From: Rhodocyclaceae bacterium UBA2271
Lineage (GTDB): Bacteria > Pseudomonadota > Gammaproteobacteria > Burkholderiales > Rhodocyclaceae
Assembly (NCBI GenBank): GCA_002347405.1
Contig: DDXB01000069.1
Location: 4,807 to 39,714 of the forward strand
Length of the DNA stretch: 34,908 nucleotides
Reading direction: 5' to 3'
A model generated the notes under the pieces. The model was given only the letters and a program-made list of their open reading frames with translations, was not told the DNA's origin and did not search any database. Below, one piece after another: positions 15,249 to 23,495 of this stretch (its first letter is position 1; each line of letters opens with the position of its first letter). The position numbers were made by a program, and so were the translations under genes.

Positions 15249-16769
15249 TCAAAACAAATCACGTTGGACGACTTCTTCATATTCTGCGGGCAGGGCGTCA
15301 TCGCCGCGCCGCAGCGGTACTTTCAGCAGCAGAAGGGCGCCACCTTGTTCAGCCGTGGCAATATGAAACCCCCCGTTGAGGCTTTGTATCCGCTCGCGAA
15401 TGCCACGCAAGCCGAAAGATTTCGGCTTGTCCATGTCGCGCTCGGCGATGCCGCGACCATTGTCACGAATCTCGATGGTGATGTTACCGTTTTCGTGCTT
15501 GAGACGCACAACCACGAGTGAGGCGTGCGCATGCTTGGCCACATTGGTCAGTGCTTCCTGAACGATGCGGAACAATGCCAATGAGGTATTGGCGTCAAGA
15601 TCGATCCCGTCGTCGCATTGTGCCCGACAGGTGATGCCCGTGCTATGGCCGAAGTCTTCAGCTTGGCACTCGATGGCGGCGGCAAGGCCGAATTCCTTGA
15701 GAATGCCCGGGCGGAGCTGGCGGGCAACGCGGCTGGCGGTGCCCATGGCCTGATCGAGCAATTTTTCGATGGAGTGGGCTTTCGGGCTCAGGTTGGCTGG
15801 CAATTTGCTGGCCAGCAGGGCGGCCTCGATTTTCAGCCTGACCAGGATGCTGCCCAGTTCGTCATGAATGTCCCGCGCAATCCGCTCGCGCTCTTCTTCC
15901 TTGGCCGCTTCCAGGTGAAAAGATAGTGCGGCCAACTGGGCGCGCGATTCCCGCAAGGCGGCCTCGGTATTCTTGGTTTTCGTGATGTCGGTGGCGATGC
16001 CGGTCCACTGTACGATGCCTTCGTCGTTGCGGTTCGGCAATGAGCGCATGTCGATCCAGCGGTCACCGCTCTTCAAGCGTCCCTCCCAGATCAGGGCGTT
16101 GCCCGAGTGCGCGGATTCGGCGAGTGCATCCAGCAGCGGTTTGCGGTCGTCGACATACAAAGTATCGAAAAAGCGCTGTGCGGCCCCGCGCAATTCATGC
16201 TGCTTGACGCCCAACAAACGCATGGCACCTTCGCTGACATAAAGAAAACGATACTTGCCGGAGGTTTCGCGTTGCAGGTTGAATACCAGTCCCGGCAGGT
16301 TGGAGGCCAGGGCACGAAAGCGTGCCTCGCTATCGTGGAGCATTTCCAGTGCCGCGCGGTGGTCGGCACGGTGACCGGCTTCGTGTATTTCACGTTCAAC
16401 CGCAAACGCCAGACGGCCGAGACGGTCGAGAAAAACGACATCGTGAGCGCCGGCGCGCAAAGCCTTGGTTGCCGCACGCTGGTTGTCCGGCTCGGCGACG
16501 ATGATCAACGGGGTGTCGAGACGCTGGTCACGCAGCGTCTTCAAGGTGGTGGCCGGCGTACAGGCAACGTGGTTGAGGCAGTGCAGTACCGCGTCCCAGT
16601 GCTGCTCGCGCAACAGGCCACGTACGGCAGCGATGCTTGGCGCTGGCGTGAATTGGGGGCGGCGGATCTCACCTTGCCAGTTATCCGCCAGCTGCTCGAC
16701 CATTGCCTCAGTACTGCAAACAACAAGCAACCTCAGGGCGGAATCTTGGCTGGTGGCGGCGGTCTGCAT
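15249..16769 (-). CDS. Cytoplasmic NarX-type sensor kinase with degenerate receiver and PAS
   Basis: A 506-aa protein without TM segments. Residues ~12-130 resemble a receiver domain, but the acidic pocket is missing (VVCSTEA in place of DD) and the acceptor position is Cys64 (WDAVLHCLN), so it is a pseudo-receiver. A PAS domain spans ~145-268 and ends TGIATDITKTKN. A HisKA_3 dimerisation domain with His302 (RIARDIHDELGS) follows. The HATPase has ALTNVAKHA, DNGRGI and FGLRGIRERIQ. The start MQTAATSQ (16769) was chosen because the longer open frame runs back into tRNA-Thr. The signal is probably cytoplasmic and unknown. Confidence 0.9.
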   Translation of the reverse strand: MQTAATSQDSALRLLVVCSTEAMVEQLADNWQGEIRRPQFTPAPSIAAVRGLLREQHWDAVLHCLNHVACTPATTLKTLRDQRLDTPLIIVAEPDNQRAATKALRAGAHDVVFLDRLGRLAFAVEREIHEAGHRADHRAALEMLHDSEARFRALASNLPGLVFNLQRETSGKYRFLYVSEGAMRLLGVKQHELRGAAQRFFDTLYVDDRKPLLDALAESAHSGNALIWEGRLKSGDRWIDMRSLPNRNDEGIVQWTGIATDITKTKNTEAALRESRAQLAALSFHLEAAKEEERERIARDIHDELGSILVRLKIEAALLASKLPANLSPKAHSIEKLLDQAMGTASRVARQLRPGILKEFGLAAAIECQAEDFGHSTGITCRAQCDDGIDLDANTSLALFRIVQEALTNVAKHAHASLVVVRLKHENGNITIEIRDNGRGIAERDMDKPKSFGLRGIRERIQSLNGGFHIATAEQGGALLLLKVPLRRGDDALPAEYEEVVQRDLF

Positions 16770-16829
16770 GAATTTGACCAATCGAACTGGAGCACGCAAT
16801 TGTAGAGGAACAGGGCCTGGACGGTCGGA

Positions 16830-16835
16830 TATAAT
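16830..16835 (+). promoter_or_regulatory. -10 element of the tRNA-Thr promoter
   Basis: A perfect TATAAT lies 13 bp upstream of the mature tRNA 5' end and is followed by a GC-rich discriminator (CCGCGCCG), typical of stringently controlled stable-RNA promoters. No good -35 is visible at 16-18 bp. Confidence 0.55.
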
Positions 16836-16848
16836 CCGCGCCGTGAAT

Positions 16849-16924
16849 GCCGGCATAGCTCAGTTGGTAGAGCAACCGCCTTGTAAGCGGTAGGTCCCCA
16901 GTTCGAGTCCGGGTGTCGGCACCA
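16849..16924 (+). tRNA. tRNA-Thr (TGT)
   Basis: 76 nt with encoded CCA. The acceptor stem is GCCGGCA/TGTCGGC, the D arm is AGCTCAGTTGGTAGAGC, the anticodon stem ACCGC/GCGGT encloses loop CTTGTAA (anticodon TGT), and the T arm is AGTTCGAGTCC. Confidence 0.96.
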
Positions 16925-17004
16925 GTTCCATCATGCCCCTCCAGTCGCCCCTTGCGGGGTGGCACATTGCCTGGGGATGCAGCCGCTACCTATTTAAATG
17001 GGTT

Positions 17005-18612
17005 CTAACTTTGGCGCTGATAGAGGAACCATCGCTCGTTGCGATCACTGGGCCGGTGGCCTTGCCAGCGCTCCGTCCAGCCGGTGGGTGCCTGCAGGTT
17101 TTTGTCGCCTTCGACGAGACGCCAATTGCATTCACGTGAGCGCTTCGGTGGCGTCGTGCGAATGCCGATGAAATAATCCAGCGACGCGCGCTGGGACACG
17201 CCGATGCCGACGCGCTCGATGCAATCGACTTGTTGCGGCAATGCCGCCCGTAGCGAAAGCGCAACGGCACGGTACGATTTGCCGTGATCGATCCATGACA
17301 ACCACAGCGTTGCCGTGAGCACCCACAACAAAGTCGTGCCCGCCGCCCAGTGCAGGGTGGGACGCCAGCTGGCGCGGCGCAGAAACCAGGACAACATCCA
17401 GGCCAGCGTGAGGATTACGGCGAACGCAATGGAGTATGCCGGGTAGTCGACAACATGTCCCGGTGCCAGCTTTTCAAAGTTGTTGGCGATCTTGGGTGGC
17501 CAGCCAAGCGCCTGTGCACTGGCGCCGAGCCAGATCAGCACGGCAAAGATGCTGAAGGTCGTCATGCCGAACCAGTCGAAGGCATTCGCTGCGCCACGTC
17601 GCAGGCGATCCACGCCGGAAGCGGCAAGCAATGTGAGCGGCAACAGCAGGGGAAGGACTGCCAGCGTGCGTGACGAGCCGGTCAGGAACCATGCCAACGC
17701 AAGCAGCATGCCGAACAAGGGGATGACAAGTGGGGCCAACTGGTGCCGTTGCAGCCAGAGACTCCAGACCATGATGGGCAGCACGGGCCATGCCGCCCAG
17801 GCCAGTTGCTCGACATGCTTTGCTTCCGGCATGCCGCGGGCCCGCGTGGCTTCGGCAAGTTCGTTTTGCCACCACTGCAGCCATTGTGGCCATAGTTCAG
17901 GCGTCTGAGCAGACAGGATGACCGGCCAGGCGGCGATGAGCGGCAGGGCAATCAACAATGCCAGAGCAAGGCTTTTCCAGTCGCGGCGAATAATCGGCGC
18001 TGGCAGGACGGCGCCGGCCATGATCAGGCCGACCAGCCCATGGGCCGGGAAGGCCAGGCCGAGGCCCACCCCAAGCATTAGCGCTCCACGTAATGGCGCG
18101 CCGTGCGCAGGCCCTTGCAGGATCAGGCCGCCGCCCCAGTAGGCGAGGGCGGCAAACGCGAGTCCGGCAACAGCGGGTTGAGCTTCGTGGAAGGGCAATA
18201 GCAGGCCAAGCGTGCCAATCGCCAGGAGCGGCGCGGAGCGGCCGGCGGCTTCACCGTGAAATGCGCGTGCGGCACCGGCCAGGGCGAACAGGAACAGGGC
18301 GCCGAAGAGTGTGGTGGCCAGTCGTGCGGCGTTATGGAAATCGAGCAGACCACCCAAAACCTGCCCCAGCAAGGCGGCCAGCCAATGGTAGAGCGGTGCG
18401 GTATGCGGCCATGGCTCGCCGGCGATATGGGGGAACAGCCAGTTGCCGTGAGTGACAAAGCCATGGGCGATGCCGATATGGATGGCATCTTCGGTTTTCC
18501 AGGGATCGTGACCGACGACGCCCACCAGTAAAAAGATGGCGCCCAGCAACAACAGCGCTGCGGCAGGCAAGCGCGGGGAAACCCCCTGATGTTGGAATGG
18601 GCCGTAAATCAT
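17005..18612 (-). CDS. ArnT/PMT-type membrane glycosyltransferase family protein
   Basis: A 535-aa integral membrane protein with roughly 12 hydrophobic segments over residues 15-450 and a soluble C-terminal domain of ~90 residues. The first periplasmic loop carries HDPWKTEDAIHIGIA and, further on, EPWPHTAPLYHWLAAL. This resembles the acidic-residue and PLY-W pattern of GT39/GT83 enzymes (ArnT, PMT), which use lipid-linked sugar donors. The acceptor and sugar are unknown. It is a single gene between tRNA-Thr and the rpmE terminator. AVLPAPIIRRDW at the end of one TM segment is encoded by a copy of the dispersed motif (17991-18015). Confidence 0.8.
   Translation of the reverse strand: MIYGPFQHQGVSPRLPAAALLLLGAIFLLVGVVGHDPWKTEDAIHIGIAHGFVTHGNWLFPHIAGEPWPHTAPLYHWLAALLGQVLGGLLDFHNAARLATTLFGALFLFALAGAARAFHGEAAGRSAPLLAIGTLGLLLPFHEAQPAVAGLAFAALAYWGGGLILQGPAHGAPLRGALMLGVGLGLAFPAHGLVGLIMAGAVLPAPIIRRDWKSLALALLIALPLIAAWPVILSAQTPELWPQWLQWWQNELAEATRARGMPEAKHVEQLAWAAWPVLPIMVWSLWLQRHQLAPLVIPLFGMLLALAWFLTGSSRTLAVLPLLLPLTLLAASGVDRLRRGAANAFDWFGMTTFSIFAVLIWLGASAQALGWPPKIANNFEKLAPGHVVDYPAYSIAFAVILTLAWMLSWFLRRASWRPTLHWAAGTTLLWVLTATLWLSWIDHGKSYRAVALSLRAALPQQVDCIERVGIGVSQRASLDYFIGIRTTPPKRSRECNWRLVEGDKNLQAPTGWTERWQGHRPSDRNERWFLYQRQS
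17991..18015 (-). repeat. Dispersed PAPTF-motif, copy 5 (in membrane glycosyltransferase)
   Basis: The minus strand reads GGCGCCGTCCTGCCAGCGCC then GATTA, about three differences from consensus. It encodes AVLPAPII, in the same frame as AVPPAPTI in pcnB and the DUF3108 gene, at a TM-cytoplasm boundary. Confidence 0.65.
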
Positions 18613-18669
18613 GCGCCGTTAGTATGGAGCTGTTCGGTAAGGGCAGTCGCCGTCATCGGGATGCATTGG

Positions 18670-18700
18670 AAAAAGAAAAGGCAGCCGAGGCTGCCTTTAA
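18670..18700 (-). terminator. Intrinsic terminator of rpmE
   Basis: The minus strand forms AAAGGCAGCC / GGCTGCCTTT, a ~10-bp stem with a very short loop, followed by a T-rich tail (TTTTCTTTTT). It lies about 20 bp after the rpmE stop and separates it from the convergent region. Confidence 0.88.
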
Positions 18701-18722
18701 TTCTATTGCTTCGAACGATCGA

Positions 18723-18941
18723 TCAGGCAGCGGCGCCGGGGCGCTTGCCGTATTTCTGGCGGAAACGTTCGACGCGACCCGCTGTGTCGATGATTTTCTG
18801 CTTGCCGGTATAGAACGGGTGGCAAGCCGAACACACTTCGATGTGCAGGGGCTTGCTGTTGGTCGAGCAGGTCTTGAACTTGTTGCCGCAGCTGCAAGTC
18901 ACCTCGATCTCGTTGTACTTCGGGTGGATGCCTTCTTTCAT
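18723..18941 (-). CDS. rpmE: 50S ribosomal protein bL31 (zinc-binding form)
   Basis: A 72-aa ribosomal protein of the large subunit. The start at 18941 gives the standard N-terminus MKEGIHPKYNEIEVTCSCGN, has GAGG eight bases upstream, and removes a 20-residue extension. Cys16, Cys18, Cys37 and Cys40 form the zinc-binding set of the C+ type; the paralogue used under zinc limitation lacks them. It has its own promoter and terminator. Confidence 0.96.
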   Translation of the reverse strand: MKEGIHPKYNEIEVTCSCGNKFKTCSTNSKPLHIEVCSACHPFYTGKQKIIDTAGRVERFRQKYGKRPGAAA

Positions 18942-18984
18942 GATCGTGTCCTCAAATCCATCAAATCCAAATTGGTGCTCGCAG

Positions 18985-19006
18985 GCAGCGCTTGAATTCA
19001 CGCTGC
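18985..19006 (-). promoter_or_regulatory. Hairpin in the rpmE leader
   Basis: A perfect 6-bp inverted repeat GCAGCG / CGCTGC with a 10-nt loop lies in the predicted 5' UTR, about 45 bases before the start codon. Autogenous control of rpmE by L31 through its leader is reported in E. coli. Whether this hairpin acts that way is inference. Confidence 0.4.
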
Positions 19007-19018
19007 GTAGGGTCGCGC

Positions 19019-19047
19019 ATTATCCAGAAAAACAGCGGAGAAATCAA
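19019..19047 (-). promoter_or_regulatory. sigma70-type promoter of rpmE
   Basis: The minus strand carries TTGATT (19047-19042), a 17-bp spacer and GATAAT (19024-19019), located just beyond the rho stop codon. The predicted transcript begins ~70 bases before the rpmE ATG. Confidence 0.65.
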
Positions 19048-19053
19048 CTGCAA

Positions 19054-20316
19054 TCAATTACCGCGGCGCATCGAGTCGAAGAATTCCGCGTTGTTCTTGG
19101 TGGCCTTGACCTTGTCGAGCAGGAATTCAGTGGCTTCCAGATCGTCCAGGCCGTAAAGCAGCTTGCGCAATACCCAGACCTTTTGCAGCACGTCCTTCTC
19201 CATCAGCAGTTCCTCGCGGCGCGTGCCGGAGCGGTTGACGTTGATCGAGGGGTAGACGCGCTTTTCGGCCATCTTGCGGTCGAGGTGGATTTCCGAGTTG
19301 CCGGTGCCCTTGAATTCCTCGTAGATCACTTCGTCCATGCGGCTGCCGGTGTCGACCAGCGCAGTGGCGATGATGGTCAGCGAGCCGCCTTCCTCGATGT
19401 TGCGCGCGGCGCCAAAGAAACGCTTGGGCTTTTGCAGGGCATTGGCATCCACGCCGCCGGTCAGCACCTTGCCGGAAGCCGGCTGCACGGTGTTGTAGGC
19501 GCGCGCCAGGCGGGTGATCGAGTCGAGCAGGATGATGACGTCCTTCTTGTGCTCGGTGAGGCGCTTGGCCTTTTCGATGACCATCTCGGCGACCTGCACG
19601 TGGCGCGTGGCGGGTTCGTCGAAGGTGGAGGCGACGACTTCGCCGCGCACCGTGCGTGTCATTTCGGTGACTTCCTCGGGCCGCTCGTCGATCAGCATGA
19701 CGATCAGCACCGCTTCCGGGTGGTTGGCCGCAATGGCATGCGCGATGTGTTGCAGCATCACCGTCTTGCCGGATTTCGGCGCGGAGACCAGCAGGCCGCG
19801 CTGGCCCTTGCCGATCGGCGCGATGATGTCGATGATGCGGCTGGTGGTGTTTTCTTCGGCGCGAATGTCACGCTCCAGGCGCAGATGCTCGGTCGGGTGC
19901 AGCGGGGTGAGGTTTTCAAACAGGATCTTGTTCTTGCAGGCTTCGGGCGACTCGTAATTGACCTTGTCGAGCTTGACCAGTGCGAAATAGCGTTCCCCAT
20001 CCTTCGGCGTGCGAATTTCGCCCTCGACGGTGTCGCCGGTGCGCAGATTGAAGCGGCGGATCTGCGAAGGCGACACGTAGATGTCGTCCGGGTTGGCGAG
20101 GTAGGAGGTGTCCGATGAGCGCAGAAAGCCGTAGCCGTCCGACATGACTTCGAGAACGCCGTCGCCGAAAACGGTTTCACCTTTTTTTGCCTGGTTCTTG
20201 AGCAGGGCGAAAATCAGTTCCTGCTTGCGGAGGCGGTTGGCGCCTTCGATGTCGTCGGCGGCAGCCATTTCGAGCAGTTGGCTGACGTGGTGGTTCTTCA
20301 GTTCGGAAAGATGCAT
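19054..20316 (-). CDS. rho: Transcription termination factor Rho
   Basis: A 420-aa hexameric RNA helicase. The N-terminal helical domain begins MHLSELKNHHVSQLLEMA. The cold-shock-like primary RNA site includes DGYGFLR (60-66) and the DIYVSPSQIRRF segment. The P-loop is SAPKSGKT (178-185). Walker B and the Q/R loops (LLDSITRLARAYN, GGVDANALQKPKRFFGAARN) follow. Length equals the E. coli protein. It follows trxA at 189 bp, a gene order common in proteobacteria, and its leader contains a long stem-loop (20426-20490). Confidence 0.98.
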   Translation of the reverse strand: MHLSELKNHHVSQLLEMAAADDIEGANRLRKQELIFALLKNQAKKGETVFGDGVLEVMSDGYGFLRSSDTSYLANPDDIYVSPSQIRRFNLRTGDTVEGEIRTPKDGERYFALVKLDKVNYESPEACKNKILFENLTPLHPTEHLRLERDIRAEENTTSRIIDIIAPIGKGQRGLLVSAPKSGKTVMLQHIAHAIAANHPEAVLIVMLIDERPEEVTEMTRTVRGEVVASTFDEPATRHVQVAEMVIEKAKRLTEHKKDVIILLDSITRLARAYNTVQPASGKVLTGGVDANALQKPKRFFGAARNIEEGGSLTIIATALVDTGSRMDEVIYEEFKGTGNSEIHLDRKMAEKRVYPSINVNRSGTRREELLMEKDVLQKVWVLRKLLYGLDDLEATEFLLDKVKATKNNAEFFDSMRRGN

Positions 20317-20425
20317 GGCTGTGCCTGGAGACGCGAGCGGAAACGCCCGGAGGGATTTGGAGAGCGAGGTGCGGGGAGGGGGAGAGACTGTGCTGCGGGA
20401 TCGCGCCGGAGCTAGGTTGGCGCAG

Positions 20426-20490
20426 CCCGGAATTCTAGGCTGGTATGCATGTGGTGCTAACCCGTACCACTCATACCGCAGGATTCCGGG
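20426..20490 (-). promoter_or_regulatory. Long three-part stem-loop between trxA and rho
   Basis: Nested inverted repeats: CCCGGAAT (20426-20433) with ATTCCGGG (20483-20490), GGTATG (20442-20447) with CATACC (20472-20477), and GTGGT (20451-20455) with ACCAC (20466-20470). Together they make a ~65-nt hairpin. No T-run follows on the minus strand, so it is not a standard intrinsic terminator. It may be part of a rho leader or a mobile palindromic element. Confidence 0.6.
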
Positions 20491-20505
20491 CGGACTGTAG
20501 CCGGA

Positions 20506-20832
20506 TCAGAGATTACTGTCAATGAATGCCGTCAATTGCGATTTGGAAAGCGCACCCACCTTGGTGGCTTCGACGTTGCCGTCCTTGAACAGGATCAGTG
20601 TCGGAATGCCGCGAATGCCGAATTCGCCCGGTGTTTTGGGGTTTTCATCGATATTCAGCTTGGCGACCTTGAGGCGACCGCTGTAATCCCTGGCCACTTC
20701 GTCAAGAATCGGCGCGATCATCTTGCAGGGGCCGCACCATTCCGCCCAGTAATCAACCAGGACCGGGACGGATGATTCCAGGACGTCGCTCTTGAAGCTG
20801 GAATCGGTGACATGTTGGATATGTTCGCTCAT
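20506..20832 (-). CDS. trxA: Thioredoxin
   Basis: A 108-aa thioredoxin 1, the general cytosolic disulfide reductase. The active site WCGPC has Cys33 and Cys36 in the context DYWAEWCGPCKMIAP, with the cis-Pro loop GIRGIPTLILF. A strong ribosome site (AAAGAGGAG) precedes the ATG. It is upstream of rho on the same strand. Confidence 0.97.
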   Translation of the reverse strand: MSEHIQHVTDSSFKSDVLESSVPVLVDYWAEWCGPCKMIAPILDEVARDYSGRLKVAKLNIDENPKTPGEFGIRGIPTLILFKDGNVEATKVGALSKSQLTAFIDSNL

Positions 20833-20901
20833 GTGCTCCTCTTTAGTAGGGTGTCTTGCTTGGGGAGAATCGTAGCAGATATTCAGGCGGCAGCCAGAAT
20901 A

Positions 20902-21798
20902 TCAACCGGACAGGTTGCGCGAATACGATGTTGTCGTTGTACTGATGTCGGGGAGTGCAATGCTTGGAGCCTGGACTTCCAGATTGTCGATGAGCCGGGT
21001 GTTGCCCAAGCGGGCAGCAGCCAGAACGACCAATTCGAGATCACTGGCAGAAGGTGATTTTAGGTCAACTTTCCGTCTTACTGCAAGGTAGTCGGGAGCC
21101 CATCCGTTGGCACGCAGTTCAGCCAGCGCAGCATTTTCAAGGCTGCCGAAGTCGCGGTTCCCCGCGCGGATGGCCGTGACAGTTTGCTGCAGGAGACGAT
21201 GCAGTTGTGGCGCGGTGGTGCGTTCCGCGGCGGACAGATAGCCGTTGCGCGAGGAGAGCGCCAGCCCGTCGGTGGCACGTACGGTTTCACCCGGAATGAT
21301 GTCGATCGGCAGTGCAAACTCGCGCACCATGGAGGACAGCACCATGAACTGCTGATAATCCTTCTTGCCGAAGAGTGCCGCCTGGGGCTGGATAATGCCG
21401 AACAGTTTCATCACCACGGTGGCGACACCGCGAAAATGGCCTGGCCGGAATTCGCCTTCCAGAATTTCGGCATGCTCCACCGGCGGTTCGACGACATAGC
21501 GTTGCGGTTCCGGATACAACTCGGTTTCAGTCGGGGCGAACAGGTGGTCGACGCCGGCGGTAACGAGTTTTTCGCAGTCGGCGGCAAAGCTGCGGGGGTA
21601 CTTCTCGAAATCCTCGCCCGGCCGGAATTGCAGGCGATTGACGAATATCGAGGCAACCACTGTGTCACCGCGCGCGCGCGCCAGGCGCATCAGGGTGATG
21701 TGCCCCTCGTGCAGATTGCCCATGGTCGGCACGAACACGATGCGGTCGGCGGTTTTCAGGGCGGTGCGCACACCGCTGATGGTCTCGTGTATCTGCAT
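20902..21798 (-). CDS. panC: Pantothenate synthetase
   Basis: A 298-aa enzyme joining pantoate and beta-alanine with ATP to form pantothenate, the CoA precursor. It shows the HIGH-like segment PTMGNLHEGHITLM (~24-37), IFVNRLQFRPGEDFEKYPR, FGKKDYQQ and the LSSRNGYL motif. The usual FVNPLQF is FVNRLQF here. The C-terminus carries ~15 extra Ser/Thr-rich residues compared with E. coli (283 aa). It is 11 bp downstream of panB, last in the hda-panC run. Confidence 0.96.
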   Translation of the reverse strand: MQIHETISGVRTALKTADRIVFVPTMGNLHEGHITLMRLARARGDTVVASIFVNRLQFRPGEDFEKYPRSFAADCEKLVTAGVDHLFAPTETELYPEPQRYVVEPPVEHAEILEGEFRPGHFRGVATVVMKLFGIIQPQAALFGKKDYQQFMVLSSMVREFALPIDIIPGETVRATDGLALSSRNGYLSAAERTTAPQLHRLLQQTVTAIRAGNRDFGSLENAALAELRANGWAPDYLAVRRKVDLKSPSASDLELVVLAAARLGNTRLIDNLEVQAPSIALPDISTTTTSYSRNLSG

Positions 21799-21809
21799 GA
21801 GTGGAAGAT

Positions 21810-22625
21810 TCAGTAACTGTGTTCCGGTGCGGGATAAGAGCCGTCCTTGACGGCGGCGACATAGGCGCGCACGGCGCCTTCAATGCTTTGCGCCTCGGCC
21901 ATGAAATCCTTGACGAAGCGCCCTTTCTGGCCGGGATAGATGCCCAGCATGTCGTGCAGCACCAGCACCTGGCCGTCGCAATCCTTGCCAGCCCCGATGC
22001 CGATGGTGGCACAGACTTTCAGCTCGCGCGTGATCTCGGCGGCCAGTTGCGCCGGCACCATTTCCAGCACCATCAATGCCGCTCCGGCATCTTCGAGCGC
22101 CCGCGCATCGGCCTTCATGCGCGCTGCACCGGCTTCGTCGCGGCCTTGCACGCGATAGCCACCCAATGCATGCACCGACTGCGGCGTCAGGCCGATGTGG
22201 GCGCAGACCGGCACCCCGCGTTCGACAAGGAAGTGCACCGTTTCGGCCATCACGGCGCCGCCTTCGAGCTTGACCATTTCCGCCCCGGCGGCGAGCAGGC
22301 GGCCGGCATTGCGGATCGCCTGCTCCTTCGACTCGTGATAGGCGCCGAACGGCATGTCAGCCAGGCACATCGCCCGCTGGGCCATGTGGCCCACGCATTC
22401 GGTGTGATAGACCATGTGTTCCATGGTGACCGGCAGGGTCGAGGTCTTGCCCTGCAGCACGTTGCCGAGCGAATCGCCGACGAGAATGATGTCGACACCG
22501 CAGCGATCCTCGAGGGCGGCGAAACTGGCGTCATAGCCGGTCAGCATGGCGATCTTCTCGCCATCCCGTTTCATGCGCGCGAGTTCCGGCAGGGTGATGG
22601 GCTTGTTGGCGGCTAAATAGGTCAT
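21810..22625 (-). CDS. panB: 3-methyl-2-oxobutanoate hydroxymethyltransferase
   Basis: A 271-aa TIM-barrel enzyme that adds a hydroxymethyl group from methylene-tetrahydrofolate to ketoisovalerate, giving ketopantoate. It shows TGYDASFA (~30), VGDSLGNVLQGKTSTLPVT (~48-66), GAEMVKLEGG and GLTPQSVH. The start at 22625 matches family N-termini and overlaps the DUF486 stop by ATGA. A longer frame inside DUF486 is not used. Confidence 0.96.
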   Translation of the reverse strand: MTYLAANKPITLPELARMKRDGEKIAMLTGYDASFAALEDRCGVDIILVGDSLGNVLQGKTSTLPVTMEHMVYHTECVGHMAQRAMCLADMPFGAYHESKEQAIRNAGRLLAAGAEMVKLEGGAVMAETVHFLVERGVPVCAHIGLTPQSVHALGGYRVQGRDEAGAARMKADARALEDAGAALMVLEMVPAQLAAEITRELKVCATIGIGAGKDCDGQVLVLHDMLGIYPGQKGRFVKDFMAEAQSIEGAVRAYVAAVKDGSYPAPEHSY

Positions 22626-22984
22626 GGCGTGCGGAATATGAAATAAACGGCGCCAAGGATACACAAACCGGCCCAGAGATAATCGAGTTTGAGCGGCTGT
22701 TTCATGTAGAAAATGGCGAAGGGCACGAATACAGTCAGGGTAATGATTTCCTGCAGGATCTTCAGCTGGCCGAGCGACAGCTCCTGGTAGCCGATGCGGT
22801 TGGCAGGCACCTGCAGGAGGTATTCGAACAGCGCGATGCCCCACGATATCAGGGCGGCGATCCACCAGGGCCGGTCGTTGAGATTCTTGAGATGGGCATA
22901 CCACGCGAAGGTCATGAAAACATTCGACGCGGTGAGCAGCAGCGCAGTTTGCCAGACGATCGGGATTTGTGTCAGCGACGGCAT
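22622..22984 (-). CDS. DUF486/DMT-type small membrane protein
   Basis: A 120-aa protein with four predicted TM helices, about residues 10-28, 40-56, 76-95 and 99-117. It has the family features ASNVFMTFAWYAHLK, EYLLQVPANRIGY and QLKILQEIITL. It resembles half of a drug/metabolite transporter and may act as a dimer; its substrate is unknown. It sits between folK and panB with a 4-bp overlap onto panB. Confidence 0.85.
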   Translation of the reverse strand: MPSLTQIPIVWQTALLLTASNVFMTFAWYAHLKNLNDRPWWIAALISWGIALFEYLLQVPANRIGYQELSLGQLKILQEIITLTVFVPFAIFYMKQPLKLDYLWAGLCILGAVYFIFRTP

Positions 22985-22987
22985 CGG

Positions 22988-23485
22988 TTACCCCGGGGGC
23001 AGGCGTTCGATGCGTTGGCCGACTACCTTGGCCAGCAGGTCGGCGATGGGGCCGTGGCCGTTGATGACCAAAGTGGGGGCGATTTCGGCCAGCGGTACCA
23101 GCACAAAGGCACGCTCGGTCAGGCGCGGGTGTGGCAAGGTCAAACCGGGGGTGTCATAGCGCTTGTCACCGAACAGCAGCAGATCGAGGTCGAGTGTGCG
23201 CGGCGCATTTTTCATGCTGCGCACCCGCCCGAAGGCGGCTTCGATGGCGAAGAGATCGGCGAGTAAGTCATCCGCCGTGCCCGACGCCTCCAGTGCGGCG
23301 ACGGCATTGATGAAATCGGGCTGGTTGCGCAGACCGACCGGCGCGGTGCGATAAAGAGATGAAACGGCCAGCCGGCGCGTACCCGCCAATCCGCGCAGCG
23401 ACTCGATGGCGGCGCGCACGGTTGTGATCGGATCACCAAGATTGGCGCCAAGTGCGACGTAGGCGGTGACATGAAGTGCAGCCAT
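22988..23485 (-). CDS. folK: 2-amino-4-hydroxy-6-hydroxymethyldihydropteridine pyrophosphokinase
   Basis: A 165-aa HPPK that transfers pyrophosphate from ATP to the pterin precursor in folate synthesis. It shows YVALGANLGDP (~9-19), the pterin-binding RTAPVGLRNQPDFINAV (~45-61) and the catalytic APRTLDLDLLLFG (~93-105). The ATG at 23485 gives the normal length; the frame upstream runs into pcnB. It is 10 bp after pcnB and 3 bp before DUF486. Methylene-THF from the folate pathway is the PanB co-substrate, so linkage with panB makes metabolic sense. Confidence 0.95.
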   Translation of the reverse strand: MAALHVTAYVALGANLGDPITTVRAAIESLRGLAGTRRLAVSSLYRTAPVGLRNQPDFINAVAALEASGTADDLLADLFAIEAAFGRVRSMKNAPRTLDLDLLLFGDKRYDTPGLTLPHPRLTERAFVLVPLAEIAPTLVINGHGPIADLLAKVVGQRIERLPPG

Positions 23486-23495
23486 GAAGAAAAGC

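Noticed and set aside
16925..17004. GC hairpin CCCC-TTGC-GGGG after tRNA-Thr as a terminator
   Set aside because: The stem is only four to six bp with no T-tract; it could be a processing or weak termination signal but support is insufficient.
18841..20118. Long plus-strand open frame (about 425 codons) opposite rho
   Set aside because: It is antisense to the highly conserved rho gene, has no domain and no start signal.
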